Source: Gammaproteobacteria bacterium
GTDB lineage: Bacteria; Pseudomonadota; Gammaproteobacteria; Coxiellales; Coxiellaceae
DNA: 64,000 nt
Reading direction: 5' to 3'
Assembly (NCBI GenBank): GCA_026399315.1
Contig: JAPLRF010000030.1
Location: 121,270 to 185,269, forward strand
Part shown: in pieces, positions 19,031 to 29,235 of the stretch
How the letters are laid out: each line of letters opens with the position of its first letter
How positions within the stretch are numbered: the stretch's first letter is position 1
Notes under the pieces: model-generated
Databases searched by the model: none
What the model saw: only the letters and a program-made list of their open reading frames with translations
What the model was told of the DNA's origin: nothing
Translations under genes and position numbers: made by a program

Positions 19031-20473
19031 TCAAAACACGGAATGACACAACACATACAACTGACTGGGAAAAATACCCAACAATAAAATTGCCAATCCA
19101 TTAACGCTCATTGCAGAGATTAAACTACGGGGACACTCTATTTTTTCAACATGATTTGATTCTTCAAAATACATTACTTTTACAATGCGAATATAGTAAT
19201 AGGCGCCAATAATAGAAAAAATAATGGCAACAACAGCCAACCAAACAGAATGCTCACGAATAAGGGCTTCTAAAATCCCTACCTTCGCGATAAATCCAAC
19301 CAACGGCGGAATACCTGCCAATGAAAACATCATCAACAACATCATCAACGCCAACCAGGGTTGACGTTGTGATAATCCAGAAAAATCGCTTATTTCATTC
19401 GCTTCAAAACCCGTTTTTGATAACAGGGCAATCATGCCAAATACACCCAAACTCGTGAGGGCGTAAGTCACCATATAAAACAAGGCTGCGGATTCGCCAC
19501 TAGCCGTACCGCAGGCCAAGCCTAAAATCATATAACCCATTTGTGCAATCGATGAGTATGCCAATAATCGTTTAATATTGGTTTGCACAATGGCAACTAA
19601 ATTGCCGAGCGCAATGGATAATAATCCAATGACAATTAACACTTGATCCCATTGCACATGCAAGCCAGGTGCTGCATCAATGAAAAAGCGAACAGCCAAA
19701 CCAAAAGCAGCCAGTTTGGGAGCAGCAGAAATTAACAAGGTAACTGAATTCGGCGCGCCATCATACACATCTGGCACCCAAGAATGAAAAGGGGCAGCCC
19801 CTAATTTAAAAGCGACACCCGCAATAACAAACACCAATCCAAAAATTAAAATTAAATGCTGATCAGCCGGCATGGCTGAAATGGCTGTTGCCACAAAGGT
19901 TAAATCCAAGCTGTGTGTTGCACCAAAAAATAAAGATATGCCGTATAACAACATACCTGATGCCACTGCACCAATAATAAAATACTTCATGGCAGCTTCA
20001 ATGCAACGCTCTCTTGCACGCACTAAAGCAACCATTGCGTAAATGGGCAATGACATTAATTCCAAGCCTAAAAACAAGGTTACAAAATTTGCACCGGAAA
20101 CTAGCACCATCATTCCTAAGGTTGACAGTAATCCTAAAACGCAAAATTCATTGGCGGGAATATCATTATTTTGGTTGTATAACTTTGAATACGAAAACGT
20201 AAACACCATTGCAATTAAAATAAATATTTTTAGCACGACTGCTAACTTATCGAGAATAAACATATTATGAAAAGCAACCGTACTAGCGGCATTTAATGCA
20301 CCATAAGCATAGGCAACTAAAAAAGCTGTTATTAATAGTGTTATCTTGGAAAGCGCATATGAAAGCGTTGGCGCGCCCTTTTTTGAAAATACACCGATCA
20401 TTAAAATGGTGCAGGACATCACCAGAAGAAATATTTCCGGGAGTGCGGGGAGTAATGTTAATAATAAATTCAT
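19031..20473 (-). CDS. nuoN: NADH-quinone oxidoreductase subunit N
   Basis: Antiporter-like, proton-pumping membrane subunit of respiratory complex I. About 480 residues from the preferred start MNLLLTLLPALPEIFLL (ATG 20473); an upstream in-frame Met at 20494 adds MISRETF, atypical for the family. Fourteen or so hydrophobic helices. The conserved helix VSGANFVTLFLGLELMSLPIYAMVAL contains the family Glu, and the buried lysines lie in AMKYFIIGAVASG and AGVAFKLGAAPFHSWVPDVY. It is the last gene of the nuo operon, after nuoM. Confidence 0.96.
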   Translation of the reverse strand: MNLLLTLLPALPEIFLLVMSCTILMIGVFSKKGAPTLSYALSKITLLITAFLVAYAYGALNAASTVAFHNMFILDKLAVVLKIFILIAMVFTFSYSKLYNQNNDIPANEFCVLGLLSTLGMMVLVSGANFVTLFLGLELMSLPIYAMVALVRARERCIEAAMKYFIIGAVASGMLLYGISLFFGATHSLDLTFVATAISAMPADQHLILIFGLVFVIAGVAFKLGAAPFHSWVPDVYDGAPNSVTLLISAAPKLAAFGLAVRFFIDAAPGLHVQWDQVLIVIGLLSIALGNLVAIVQTNIKRLLAYSSIAQMGYMILGLACGTASGESAALFYMVTYALTSLGVFGMIALLSKTGFEANEISDFSGLSQRQPWLALMMLLMMFSLAGIPPLVGFIAKVGILEALIREHSVWLAVVAIIFSIIGAYYYIRIVKVMYFEESNHVEKIECPRSLISAMSVNGLAILLLGIFPSQLYVLCHSVF

Positions 20474-20560
20474 AAAAGTTTCTCTAGAAATCATTTCGTA
20501 AAATTAAATTATGTTCTTCGTTAGTTTCACTTCCACTCGCTAACGCTCGGGGCTCTGAGT

Positions 20561-22066
20561 TTATCTATTTGCTAACGTCAACAAATTGCCAATTGACGCA
20601 TGAAACATATTTAACATCGGATTGGGGTCAATACCAATCCAAATAACAGGAACACCCAATAAAACAAATATTAATAAATTGATACCTGAAACATCTTTTA
20701 GTTTTGCCACACTGTCATGCGTAATTTGTCCGAAGAAAACACGCTTAACCATCCACAATGTATAAACGGCACCAATCACCAAAATGGATGCAGCAATCAA
20801 CGTTACCCAGAAACTTGTTTTAAATATGCTGAGTAAAATCATAAATTCACCGACAAAACCTGACGTGCCAGGCAAGCCCACATTCGACATTGCAAAAAGC
20901 ATAAAAAAGGCTGAAAAAATAGGCATGGTTTTTGCAACACCGCCAAAGTCTGCAATATTGCGAGACTTAAGTTGCACGTAGAGCACACCAAACGCCAGGA
21001 ACATCGCACCCGCACCAAAGGCATGCGCAATCATCTGTGCCATTGCCCCTTCGACACTCATATAAGCATCTTGTAAATTATTCGTATGCTCAATAATTAA
21101 TAACGACATAAAACAACCGAGCGTCACAAAACCCATATGCGAAATAGAAGAATAAGCAATTAATTTTTTCATGTCGGTTTGTGCGATGGCGATAAATCCA
21201 ATATAAATAATCGAAATCAACGACAAAATAATCATAAACCAAGCAAGCGTATGACTTGCATCCGGTGTAATGGGTAAACTGAAGCGTAGAAAACCATAAG
21301 CGCCCAATTTAAGCATCAATGCTGCCAATACAACGGAACCGCCCGTAGGTGCTTCTGTGTGCGCATCCGGCAACCAAGTATGAAATGGCCACATCGGGAC
21401 TTTAATGGCAAACGCAATAAAAAAGCCTAAAAATACGAGAATTTGTACTTTCGGTGGCATGTTCATATTGTAGAAATGCAAAATATTAAAACTCTTCGCG
21501 TGTAATCCCAAATACAAAATTGCAACTAATAAAAAAGTATAAATAAAGAATTTAATCGCAGCATAAGAACGATTTGCACCACCCCAAATGCCGATACTCA
21601 AATACATGGGAATCAACATTCCTTCCCAGAAAAAATAGAATAAAATCGCATCAATTGAGCAGAACACACCAACCACCATGCCTTGCATCACTAAAAAAGT
21701 AGCTAAATATTCTGAGACGCTTTTCGTGACCATCGTCCACGATGCCAAAACAATAATAAATGTCGTAAAACACGTTAAAATAACCAAGGGTAATGAAATA
21801 CCATCAACACCAATATCATAATTAATATGTAGCACGGGAAGCCAATCGAGACGTTCACGAAATTGCATCACTGCTGTTTGCGTATTAAATTTCATGACCA
21901 AGACAACACACAATGCAAGTGTTACGCCCGCAATGATTAAGGATAACCAGCGTGCTTTATTCTCATTATCTTTTCCGCGTAAAAATAATACGGGGATGGC
22001 GCCGAGGATGGGCAACCAGATTAATAGACTCAGAATTGGAAAATTTGTAATCATTAAATATCTCAT
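20561..22066 (-). CDS. nuoM: NADH-quinone oxidoreductase subunit M
   Basis: Second antiporter-like proton channel of complex I, 501 residues. Conserved features are FFWEGMLIPMYLSIGIWGG (with the essential Glu), AIKVPMWPFHTWLPDAHTEAPT (Lys and His), and AYSSISHMGFVTLG. Starts are MRYLMITNFPIL at 22066, or the internal Met at 22054; the two cannot be separated by ribosome site. It sits between nuoL and nuoN with repeat-containing spacers on both sides (20497-20560 and 22067-22137). Confidence 0.96.
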   Translation of the reverse strand: MRYLMITNFPILSLLIWLPILGAIPVLFLRGKDNENKARWLSLIIAGVTLALCVVLVMKFNTQTAVMQFRERLDWLPVLHINYDIGVDGISLPLVILTCFTTFIIVLASWTMVTKSVSEYLATFLVMQGMVVGVFCSIDAILFYFFWEGMLIPMYLSIGIWGGANRSYAAIKFFIYTFLLVAILYLGLHAKSFNILHFYNMNMPPKVQILVFLGFFIAFAIKVPMWPFHTWLPDAHTEAPTGGSVVLAALMLKLGAYGFLRFSLPITPDASHTLAWFMIILSLISIIYIGFIAIAQTDMKKLIAYSSISHMGFVTLGCFMSLLIIEHTNNLQDAYMSVEGAMAQMIAHAFGAGAMFLAFGVLYVQLKSRNIADFGGVAKTMPIFSAFFMLFAMSNVGLPGTSGFVGEFMILLSIFKTSFWVTLIAASILVIGAVYTLWMVKRVFFGQITHDSVAKLKDVSGINLLIFVLLGVPVIWIGIDPNPMLNMFHASIGNLLTLANR

Positions 22067-22087
22067 TCTTTTTGTAAATATAGTCGC

Positions 22088-22126
22088 ACTTACTACGCTG
22101 CGCTACGTGCGCGCTTCTGACTCACG
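22088..22126. repeat. CGCACTTACTACGC...GCTTCTGA repeat, copy 1
   Basis: CGCACTTACTACGCTGCGCT then ACGTGCGCGCTTCTGACTCA. The reverse complement recurs at 49438-49478 (GTGACTCAGAAGC...GCGCAGCGTAGTAAGTGCG, with a few changes), and degenerate forms are at 41742-41770 and 50949-50985. It lies between nuoL and nuoM. Confidence 0.65.
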
Positions 22127-22137
22127 CTTTCGCTCAT

Positions 22138-24096
22138 TCATGCTGCGTAAACCATCCAAACCAATATACCCAATAAACCTACAATCATGATCAAGGCGTA
22201 ATGATACAGGTAACCTGATTGCAATTTACGTAAAAAACCAGAAATGCGGGAAACACCGCGACCTGAACCATCGACCATCCCCGCATCCACTATTTTCAAA
22301 TCACCTGTGCGAAAGAAAAATTCACTCATGCGTCTGGTGCCTCGGACAAATAGCCAGTCGTTAAACATGTCAAATCCATATTGCGCTTCCAGTAAACGGC
22401 GAACCCATGAAAGACGCTTGTAAAAAAATCCATTCAATTTTGGTGCTGCAATCACAGTAAACCAAGCAGAAAAAATTCCCGCCAAGGAAAACCAAAATAC
22501 AGATGTGTGAACACAATTAATAATATCATCCCAGACACCATGAAATTGCGAGGTCATCGTTGCCAATACATTATATTGCGGCAAGATAAAAACACTGTTC
22601 CCCAGAAACCCAGGTGTGCTATACAACATTTGTTTCGTGATAAATAATCCGAGAAGCAACGAAGGAATCGCCAACAGAATAAGTGGCAATACCATAATCC
22701 AATGTTCTTTTAAATGTGAGCGTGTGTGTTCATCCATTCGTTCTTTCGTATGAAACGCCATAAAAAAAGCACGGAAAATATAATATGCCGTAACAAATGC
22801 GCCGACTAATAAAACCCAATAGCAATAATGCGCACCAAAAATGCTGCTTTGATGCACCGCTTCAATCACGGCATCTTTTGAAAAGAAACCCGATGTCGGT
22901 GGTACTGCTGCTAATGCCAGCGCGCCAATTAGAAAAGTAATATACGTAAAGGGTAAGTATTTTTTTAGGTTACCCATCTTTCGCAGATCTTGTTCATGAT
23001 GCATGGCAATAATAACCGAACCTGCCGCCAAGAATAATAATGCTTTAAAGCAGGCATGTGTCATTAAATGGAAAATCGCGACATTAAATGCAGAAGCGCC
23101 ATTGGCTGCCATCATGTAACCCAATTGCGACATCGTTGAATACGCAATCACGCGCTTAATATCATTTTCAACGAAGGCCAATAAGCCCAGTAATAGTGCG
23201 CCCGTGCTGCCCACAATCATCACAACACTCAAAGATACTGACGATAATTCAAAGAGTGGCGACATACGGGCAACCATAAACACACCAGCCGTGACCATCG
23301 TTGCCGCATGGATTAAAGCAGAAATAGGCGTAGGACCTTCCATTGATTCTGGCAACCATACATGCAATGGCATTTGCGCTGATTTACCCATCGCGCCGAT
23401 AAATAATAAAATACAAATGACCGTGATAATTGACCAAGGATGATTGGGGAAAATAGAAATCATTGTTTGCGATAAACTGGCCATCTTTGAAAATACTGTC
23501 GCGTAATCTAGGCTACCGCAATAATCTAAAATAGCAGCAAGCCCTAATAAAAAACCAAAATCACCGACACGGTTAACAACAAATGCTTTTAATGAACCTA
23601 CTGCGGCAGATTCTTTATCGTACCAAAAGCCAATTAATAAATATGAGACCAAACCCACGCCTTCCCAACCAAAAAACAATTGTAAGAAATTATTGGCTGT
23701 TACAAGCATTAACATTGCAAAGGTAAAACCGGACATGTAGCAGAAAAAACGTTGATCGCCTGCATCCCCTTTCATATAACCAATACTGTAAATATGCACG
23801 AGGGTTGCAACAAACATCACAACGACCATCATCACAGCGGTTAAACCATCAATTAAAAATCCAATATCAAACTGGAATGATCCACTGACCGCCCAAGTAT
23901 AAAGTGTGCCATTAAAAGAACCACCGTCAAATACGACCAATTTAAAAACCGCGAGTGCGCAGAAAAATGAAACACCCATTAATAAAATAGTAACCGCGTG
24001 TGCTCCGCGCGTGCCAATGCGTTTGCCGAAAAAGCCGGTGATTAAGCAGCCGAGTAGCGGTAACAGGACTACTAGTAAAGATAATTTTTCAATCAT
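22138..24096 (-). CDS. nuoL: NADH-quinone oxidoreductase subunit L
   Basis: Largest antiporter-like subunit of complex I with the long lateral helix, 652 residues. Recognisable blocks: FFGWEGVGLVSYLLIGFWYD (essential Glu), GAMGKSAQMPLHVWLPESMEGPTPISALIHAATMVTAG, AYSTMSQLGYMM and a hydrophobic C-terminal helix ending LGILVWMVYAA. Start is ATG at 24096 (MIEKLSLLVVLLP). It follows nuoK across a 190-base gap that holds a nested hairpin element, an unusual break in a normally compact operon. Confidence 0.97.
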   Translation of the reverse strand: MIEKLSLLVVLLPLLGCLITGFFGKRIGTRGAHAVTILLMGVSFFCALAVFKLVVFDGGSFNGTLYTWAVSGSFQFDIGFLIDGLTAVMMVVVMFVATLVHIYSIGYMKGDAGDQRFFCYMSGFTFAMLMLVTANNFLQLFFGWEGVGLVSYLLIGFWYDKESAAVGSLKAFVVNRVGDFGFLLGLAAILDYCGSLDYATVFSKMASLSQTMISIFPNHPWSIITVICILLFIGAMGKSAQMPLHVWLPESMEGPTPISALIHAATMVTAGVFMVARMSPLFELSSVSLSVVMIVGSTGALLLGLLAFVENDIKRVIAYSTMSQLGYMMAANGASAFNVAIFHLMTHACFKALLFLAAGSVIIAMHHEQDLRKMGNLKKYLPFTYITFLIGALALAAVPPTSGFFSKDAVIEAVHQSSIFGAHYCYWVLLVGAFVTAYYIFRAFFMAFHTKERMDEHTRSHLKEHWIMVLPLILLAIPSLLLGLFITKQMLYSTPGFLGNSVFILPQYNVLATMTSQFHGVWDDIINCVHTSVFWFSLAGIFSAWFTVIAAPKLNGFFYKRLSWVRRLLEAQYGFDMFNDWLFVRGTRRMSEFFFRTGDLKIVDAGMVDGSGRGVSRISGFLRKLQSGYLYHYALIMIVGLLGILVWMVYAA

Positions 24097-24160
24097 GTCT
24101 AAGCTCTAACCCTATGCGTAAGTGTCAGCGATCAATAAAATGTGCTTGGCTAATTGCTCG

Positions 24161-24246
24161 GAGGATATTTTTGAAACACGCCGTAAATACATCGCTATAG
24201 GCTAATGATTGCCCGTCCGGGGCAATCATTGTTTCAAAAATACCTC
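24161..24246. repeat. Nested inverted-repeat element between nuoK and nuoL
   Basis: Outer arms GAGGATATTTTTGAAAC (24161-24177) and GTTTCAAAAATACCTC (24231-24246) are complementary apart from one extra base. Inside, AATGATTGCCC (24204-24214) and GGGCAATCATT (24220-24230) are perfectly complementary around GTCCG. The element fills most of the gap, and no ORF is present. It could be a MITE-like relic or an intercistronic processing hairpin. Confidence 0.65.
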
Positions 24247-24290
24247 TCTCGCAATCATCCATTCACATTTCATTGATCATTGACGCTGTT

Positions 24291-24596
24291 TTAACCCTTC
24301 AAAACATTAAGTTCTTGCACACCAATCGACCCTGTGCGACGGTACAATAAAACCAAAATCGCCAAGCCGATTGCCGCCTCAACTGCTGCGACTGTTAATA
24401 TAAAAAATACAAAAACTTCACCTGCAGGATCAGCAAAATACTGCGCGAAGGCAATAAAATTGGTGTTCACTGCCAGCAACATTAATTCAATACACATCAT
24501 CAGCATAATAATATTGCGACGATTAATAATAATGCCGACAAAACTTAAGCCAAATAAAATGGCGCCGATGATTAAGTAGTTTATTAGTGGAATCAT
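24291..24596 (-). CDS. nuoK: NADH-quinone oxidoreductase subunit K
   Basis: Three-helix membrane subunit of complex I, 101 residues. The conserved glutamates lie in [14 protein letters not shown] and [13 protein letters not shown], both part of the proton path. Length and the ending [16 protein letters not shown] are standard. It lies between nuoJ and nuoL in the same direction. Confidence 0.97.
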   Translation of the reverse strand: MIPLINYLIIGAILFGLSFVGIIINRRNIIMLMMCIELMLLAVNTNFIAFAQYFADPAGEVFVFFILTVAAVEAAIGLAILVLLYRRTGSIGVQELNVLKG

Positions 24597-24609
24597 AGTT
24601 TCTCGCTGT

Positions 24610-24648
24610 GCTCACGCGCAGGCTGTCGCCCGCGTTTCTGTGCTATTT
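24610..24648. repeat. Small palindromic repeat overlapping the nuoJ stop
   Basis: GCTCACGCGCAGGCTGTCGC then CCGCGTTTCTGTGCTATTTT. The tail CTA (24643-24645) is the TAG stop codon of nuoJ, the same arrangement as at 365. Confidence 0.7.
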
Positions 24649-25236
24649 TAAATTTATTATACGCAGCCTGTCTTTTTTATTTGCTTTCAATTGCGCGTTA
24701 ATCACCTGCGACTTCGTGCCTGGCTTGCGGCCATTAAATGCCAATGCAATAGCTGCAATCATCCCGACCAACAATAACACCGCGCAAATTTCAAATGGAA
24801 ATAAATAATCCGTAAACAATAATGTACCAATCGCTTCTACATTATTATAAGTCTCATCATAATGTGTTGGTAGTGTATTAGCTAAAGGCCAATGCACTGC
24901 AAAAACATAAAAAGCCGTACCCACCAAAACAATCATGCATACAAATCCAAGCAATATCAGTGACGGTGACAGCGACGGTGATTGTTCATTTTCAGTTTTA
25001 AGCATCATGACAACGAATAAAAATAATGTCATTACCGCGCCAACATAAACAAAAATTAATAATAAAGATAAAAATTCTGCTTGCATCGACATCCACAAAA
25101 CCGCACTCGCAAAAAAACAAAGCACCAAAAATAACACTGCTTTGACAGGGTTTTTTGCCGTAATAACCATTGTTGCTGATGCAATCAACATAACGGTAAA
25201 GACGTAAAAAATAATTTCATGTATTGGAAATAGCAT
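24643..25236 (-). CDS. nuoJ: NADH-quinone oxidoreductase subunit J
   Basis: Five-helix membrane subunit of complex I. Preferred start MLFPIHEIIFYVFTVML (ATG 25236) with GGGGA six bases upstream; the ORF extends eight codons further (to 25260) but that segment comes from a repeat-like spacer. Family blocks are NPVKAVLFLVLCFFASAVLWM and LLLIFVYVGAVMTLFLFVVMML (pi-bulge helix). The C-terminus RLRIINLK ends at a TAG inside a palindromic repeat, so the natural C-terminus may have been changed by it. Confidence 0.95.
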   Translation of the reverse strand: MLFPIHEIIFYVFTVMLIASATMVITAKNPVKAVLFLVLCFFASAVLWMSMQAEFLSLLLIFVYVGAVMTLFLFVVMMLKTENEQSPSLSPSLILLGFVCMIVLVGTAFYVFAVHWPLANTLPTHYDETYNNVEAIGTLLFTDYLFPFEICAVLLLVGMIAAIALAFNGRKPGTKSQVINAQLKANKKDRLRIINLK

Positions 25237-25260
25237 TAAATCCCCGTTCACTTCGTTCAT

Positions 25261-25749
25261 TTATCTGTATTTTGAATCGGCCTCTAAATTTTTAGCAATT
25301 TGTTTTTCGTAAATATCACCAACCGCCAATAATTTTTCTTTTGTTAAAATATTTTGTCCACGTTCCGTAATTGAGTAATGCATTTCAGATGTTAATACCA
25401 CCGCGTCAACAGGGCAGGCTTCTTCGCATAATCCGCAATTAATACATTTAAAAGCGTCAATTTCATAACGCGTTGTACGGCGTGAACCGTCTTTTTCACG
25501 TGGGCCCGCATCAATTTTAATGGCCAATGCAGGACAAACTGCTTCGCATAATTTACAGCCGATGCAACGTTCTTCACCGTTGGGATAGCGGCGCAATGCT
25601 AGCATGCCGCGAAAACGCGGAGAAATCGGTGTTTCTTCTTCTGGGTATTGAATGGTGGTTTTTTTGCGGAAAAAATATTTTCCGGTTAAAGCCAAGCCTT
25701 TGAGTAATTCCCAGAGCGTGAAGCTTTTAATTATCTGTTTGAATGTCAT
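25261..25749 (-). CDS. nuoI: NADH-quinone oxidoreductase subunit I
   Basis: Peripheral-arm ferredoxin-like subunit carrying clusters N6a and N6b. Two complete CxxCxxCxxxCP motifs are present: [12 protein letters not shown] and [12 protein letters not shown]. 162 residues, normal length, with the conserved ending [16 protein letters not shown]. It lies between nuoH and nuoJ. Confidence 0.97.
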   Translation of the reverse strand: MTFKQIIKSFTLWELLKGLALTGKYFFRKKTTIQYPEEETPISPRFRGMLALRRYPNGEERCIGCKLCEAVCPALAIKIDAGPREKDGSRRTTRYEIDAFKCINCGLCEEACPVDAVVLTSEMHYSITERGQNILTKEKLLAVGDIYEKQIAKNLEADSKYR

Positions 25750-25808
25750 TGTGTCTCGCTTGACTCTAGTATTATCTATTATCGCAATAAATTATTTTCA
25801 TCGCAGGG

Positions 25809-25850
25809 ACCACACGCACCCTGCCGGGCGCGTTTCTGAGCTATATAAAA
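25809..25850. repeat. Small palindromic repeat between nuoH and nuoI
   Basis: GACCACACGCACCCTGCCGG then GCGCGTTTCTGAGCTATATA. It ends just before the nuoH stop codon and is very close in sequence to the copy at 63937-63982. Confidence 0.7.
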
Positions 25851-25853
25851 ACT

Positions 25854-26864
25854 TCACCAACCCAACTGTACGGCTATCGCCACCAAAATCACCCACACCA
25901 AGGTCACTGGAATTAATATTTTCCAGCCTAAATACATGATTTGGTCATAACGATAACGGGGAAACGTGGCACGCATCCAAAAATACAAAAAGATAAAAAA
26001 ACACATTTTTGCTAATAGCCAGAAAATGCCGGGCACCCATGAGAATAAATGACCTAAAACGGGAATGCCTTGAAATGGGGATAACCAACCGCCGAAAAAG
26101 ATAACCGATGCCAACGCAGAAACCAAAATCATGTTCGCATATTCTGCTAGGAAGAAAATTGCAAATGCCATGCCGGAATATTCAACGTGAAACCCAGCGA
26201 CAATTTCTGCTTCGCCTTCGGCAACATCAAAGGGTGCGCGATTGGTTTCAGCCACACTCGCAATCCAATACACAACAAATAAGGGAAATAGCGGCAACCA
26301 ATACCAATGCCAAAATCCGCCACTTTGTTTCATAATCAAATCAGATAAATTCATTGTGCCTGACGCTAAAATCACACCAACCAATGAAAACCCCAATGCA
26401 ATTTCATATGAAATAACTTGCGCTGCTGATCGCAATGCGCCAAACATCGCGTATTTCGAATTGGATGCCCAGCCTGCTACCAATATTCCATAAACACCGA
26501 GTGAGGTCATCGCAAATACATATAAGATACCCGCGTTGATATTCGCAACCACCCAGCCCTTCATAAACGGTACCACTGCCCACGCAGCCAAAGCCGGCAT
26601 AATAGATAACATCGGCGCAATCACAAACAAATAATGATTTGATTTCGATGGTACAATCACTTCTTTAAATAATAATTTCACCACGTCGGCAATCGGTTGT
26701 AATAATCCAAAAGGGCCAACACGATTGGGGCCGATTCGTCCTTGCATATAACTAATGACTTTGCGTTCGGCCATCGTGACATACGCAACGCCAATCATAA
26801 GCGGCAATATGATGCAGATGATTTTAATGAGAATCCAAATTAAGGTTACAAGTTGAGATATCAT
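25854..26864 (-). CDS. nuoH: NADH-quinone oxidoreductase subunit H
   Basis: Membrane subunit forming much of the quinone-binding chamber. 336 residues with about eight helices and the family signatures [24 protein letters not shown], the cytoplasmic loop [26 protein letters not shown] (quinone-site glutamates intact) and [17 protein letters not shown]. Its ATG overlaps the nuoG stop by four bases, so the two are translationally coupled. Confidence 0.97.
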   Translation of the reverse strand: MISQLVTLIWILIKIICIILPLMIGVAYVTMAERKVISYMQGRIGPNRVGPFGLLQPIADVVKLLFKEVIVPSKSNHYLFVIAPMLSIMPALAAWAVVPFMKGWVVANINAGILYVFAMTSLGVYGILVAGWASNSKYAMFGALRSAAQVISYEIALGFSLVGVILASGTMNLSDLIMKQSGGFWHWYWLPLFPLFVVYWIASVAETNRAPFDVAEGEAEIVAGFHVEYSGMAFAIFFLAEYANMILVSALASVIFFGGWLSPFQGIPVLGHLFSWVPGIFWLLAKMCFFIFLYFWMRATFPRYRYDQIMYLGWKILIPVTLVWVILVAIAVQLGW

Positions 26865-29107
26865 TCGTGTTCACCCCCTTTGCTAAAGGGATTTATCGTT
26901 TCCTGCAAGGCATTTGCACGTCTTACTAGGGCGTTATCTTGATATATATGCCAGGTTGGAATGTTTGTATTGGGTGAGAATTTGGGCAGTATAATTTGTG
27001 TATGCGCTTCTGTATTGCTCTCTGGAAGTGCATCGCGTGTTCGCGCGAGGGCTTCCGCCCCCGCTTCTGTGCTATTTAATAGTGCATCTCGAATTTCATT
27101 GACCGTCTCATAATTGAATTCAGGCAAATTCATTTTATTGGCCAATACACGCAATACTTTCCACGCTGGTTTTGATTCGCCGTGCGGCACACCAGCAGCT
27201 TTAAATGATTGCCAATCACCTTGAACATTCACATACGTTCCTTCATTTTCAGCATAAGGTGTGATCGGCAAAATAAAATCAGCGTATTCACGCATTTTTT
27301 CCGTTGCAAAAGTCGATAAGCAAACCACTAATTTTGCCTGTGACAATGTTTCGAGTGCTTTTTCTTTGTATGCCGAATCGAATTCTAATTCTGTATCTAA
27401 GATAAAATAAGCGGAAGCAGGATCGGTTGTTAATAATGATTTTACCTCTTTTCCAGTATGAATGAGTGGCGCACCCCCAACATCACGATGCGGAACACAA
27501 CCTGCAATCCAAGCACCCGCTGTATTGGCGCCATCGGTTAATGATCCTGTTGTTGCACCTGATAAAACTTTAATGTGATGAACCAATGCACGTAAAGTTG
27601 CAGCATGAGGATGATGCAAGGCATACGCACCGAAAACAATCATCGCCTTCTTTGAAGATAATAATTGTTGGGCGATTTTTTTAGCGTTATCGGAGGGTGT
27701 AATATGTTCCAAGCCACCTGCGCGGTCGCTTCCATTGGCACTGTCAAAATCTTTCTGCCATTCCAACGCCTTCGCAATTTCCGCCAATGAATTCACAATA
27801 TCAACAGCAATCATTTTTTCAGATAATTTATAAACAAAAGAATAATCTTCCGGATTAACCGCCATTACTTTCAAGCCATCTTGATACGCTTTAAAAATAC
27901 GCGTGCTGATAATCGGTTGCTCATAACGCACATTAGAACCCACTAATAAAATCGTATCGCATTCTTCAATATCGGCAATTTTGCTATTTAACGCTGGAAA
28001 TAACGGGCGATGCATTTGATCCGTAAAATCTGATTCACGAATACGATGATCAATATTATTTGACCCTAACGAACGTATTAATTTTTGAAATAAATAATAT
28101 TCTTCAGTCGTTGAAGAATAGCCTGCGATGCCTGCTATTGAAGATTGCGCGAGGGCTTCCGCCCCCGCTTCTGTATTTTTAATGTGTAATGTCAAATGAG
28201 CAATCGCATCTAATGCGTATGCCCATTCTACTTCAACCCATTTGTCATTTTTTTTCATCAGCGGTTTGTAGACGCGATCTTTGTGATACAAGCCTTCAAC
28301 ACTAAAACGATCACGATCACTCATCCACATTTCATTAATCGCCTGATTTTCTTTGGGGACAGAACGAAAAACATGACGTTCAGGAGAATTGTCTTTTGCG
28401 CGAGAATGTAAAAACACATTGGTGCCCACGCAATCGTGTGGCGAAATAGACGCATGTTCTTTGACTTCCCATCCACGCATTTGATATCGCGCAGGTTTAT
28501 TCGTTAATGCGCCAACGGGGCATAAATCAATAATATTGCCGGACACTTCCGATTTTAAAAAATGCTGAACATAAGTGCCAATTTCTTCTTTTTCACCGCG
28601 ATTCACAACACCCATTTCACGCAAACCAGCCACCTCTTCACCAAAACGAACGCAACGAGTGCATTGAATGCAGCGCGTCATTTCTGTTTCGATTAAGGGC
28701 CCAATGTCTTGACTGCACACAGCCCGTTTCGATTCTGTGTATTCTGATTTGGATTGGCCAAAGCCCATTGACAAATCTTGAAGCTCACATTCGCCGCCTT
28801 GGTCGCAAATTGGGCAGTCGAGCGGATGATTGATAAGTAGGAATTCCATGACATCGCGCTGCGCTTTGATGGCCATCGGGGATTTGGTGCTGACTTTCAT
28901 GTCTTGGGTGATGGGTGTAGCGCAAGCAGGCAATGGCTTGCCCATTTTTTCAACTTCAATTAGGCACATACGACAGTTTGCGGCAATCGACAACTTTTTG
29001 TGATAGCAAAAACGCGGAATATACACACCCGCTTCATCGGCCGCTTCGATAATCGTCGTCCCTTCGGGGACAGATAAGGGTTTGCCGTCTAATTCAAATT
29101 CGATCAT
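26861..29107 (-). CDS. nuoG: NADH-quinone oxidoreductase subunit G (with two repeat-derived insertions)
   Basis: Iron-sulfur subunit of the NADH dehydrogenase module, 748 residues. The N-terminal part has the [2Fe-2S] motif (Cys34, Cys45, Cys48, Cys62), [18 protein letters not shown], the cluster motif CIQCTRC, and a molybdopterin-oxidoreductase-like domain after residue 220. Two segments encode nearly the same peptide: [10 protein letters not shown] at 312-321 and [10 protein letters not shown] at 680-689. Each comes from the same 28-base palindromic repeat (28147-28174 and 27043-27070) inserted in the same frame. The catalytic Fe-S motifs are intact, so the protein is probably functional with the insertions in surface loops (inference). 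It is followed by nuoH with a four-base overlap and separated from nuoF by an ATPase gene. Confidence 0.96.
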   Translation of the reverse strand: MIEFELDGKPLSVPEGTTIIEAADEAGVYIPRFCYHKKLSIAANCRMCLIEVEKMGKPLPACATPITQDMKVSTKSPMAIKAQRDVMEFLLINHPLDCPICDQGGECELQDLSMGFGQSKSEYTESKRAVCSQDIGPLIETEMTRCIQCTRCVRFGEEVAGLREMGVVNRGEKEEIGTYVQHFLKSEVSGNIIDLCPVGALTNKPARYQMRGWEVKEHASISPHDCVGTNVFLHSRAKDNSPERHVFRSVPKENQAINEMWMSDRDRFSVEGLYHKDRVYKPLMKKNDKWVEVEWAYALDAIAHLTLHIKNTEAGAEALAQSSIAGIAGYSSTTEEYYLFQKLIRSLGSNNIDHRIRESDFTDQMHRPLFPALNSKIADIEECDTILLVGSNVRYEQPIISTRIFKAYQDGLKVMAVNPEDYSFVYKLSEKMIAVDIVNSLAEIAKALEWQKDFDSANGSDRAGGLEHITPSDNAKKIAQQLLSSKKAMIVFGAYALHHPHAATLRALVHHIKVLSGATTGSLTDGANTAGAWIAGCVPHRDVGGAPLIHTGKEVKSLLTTDPASAYFILDTELEFDSAYKEKALETLSQAKLVVCLSTFATEKMREYADFILPITPYAENEGTYVNVQGDWQSFKAAGVPHGESKPAWKVLRVLANKMNLPEFNYETVNEIRDALLNSTEAGAEALARTRDALPESNTEAHTQIILPKFSPNTNIPTWHIYQDNALVRRANALQETINPFSKGGEHE
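27043..27079. repeat. Palindromic repeat inside nuoG, copy 2 (in frame)
   Basis: GCGCGAGGGCTTCCGCCCCC then GCTTCTGTGCTATTTAA. The first 28 bases appear identical to the copy at 28147. On the coding strand it reads [10 protein letters not shown] at residues 680-689. Confidence 0.85.
28147..28177. repeat. Palindromic repeat inside nuoG, copy 1 (in frame)
   Basis: Same 28-base core as at 27043, encoding [10 protein letters not shown] at residues 312-321 of NuoG. Both copies have the same orientation and frame. Confidence 0.85.
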
Positions 29108-29235
29108 AACGCGCCTTAACGGTAACTTAACAAAATGCCAATTGAAACAATGGATTCTAGCACAGGTAAGACGCAGAGATTAAGCCAAAAATGGGTTTAT
29201 GTAAACTCACTTTTAGAAATAGCCTAACACCCTCT

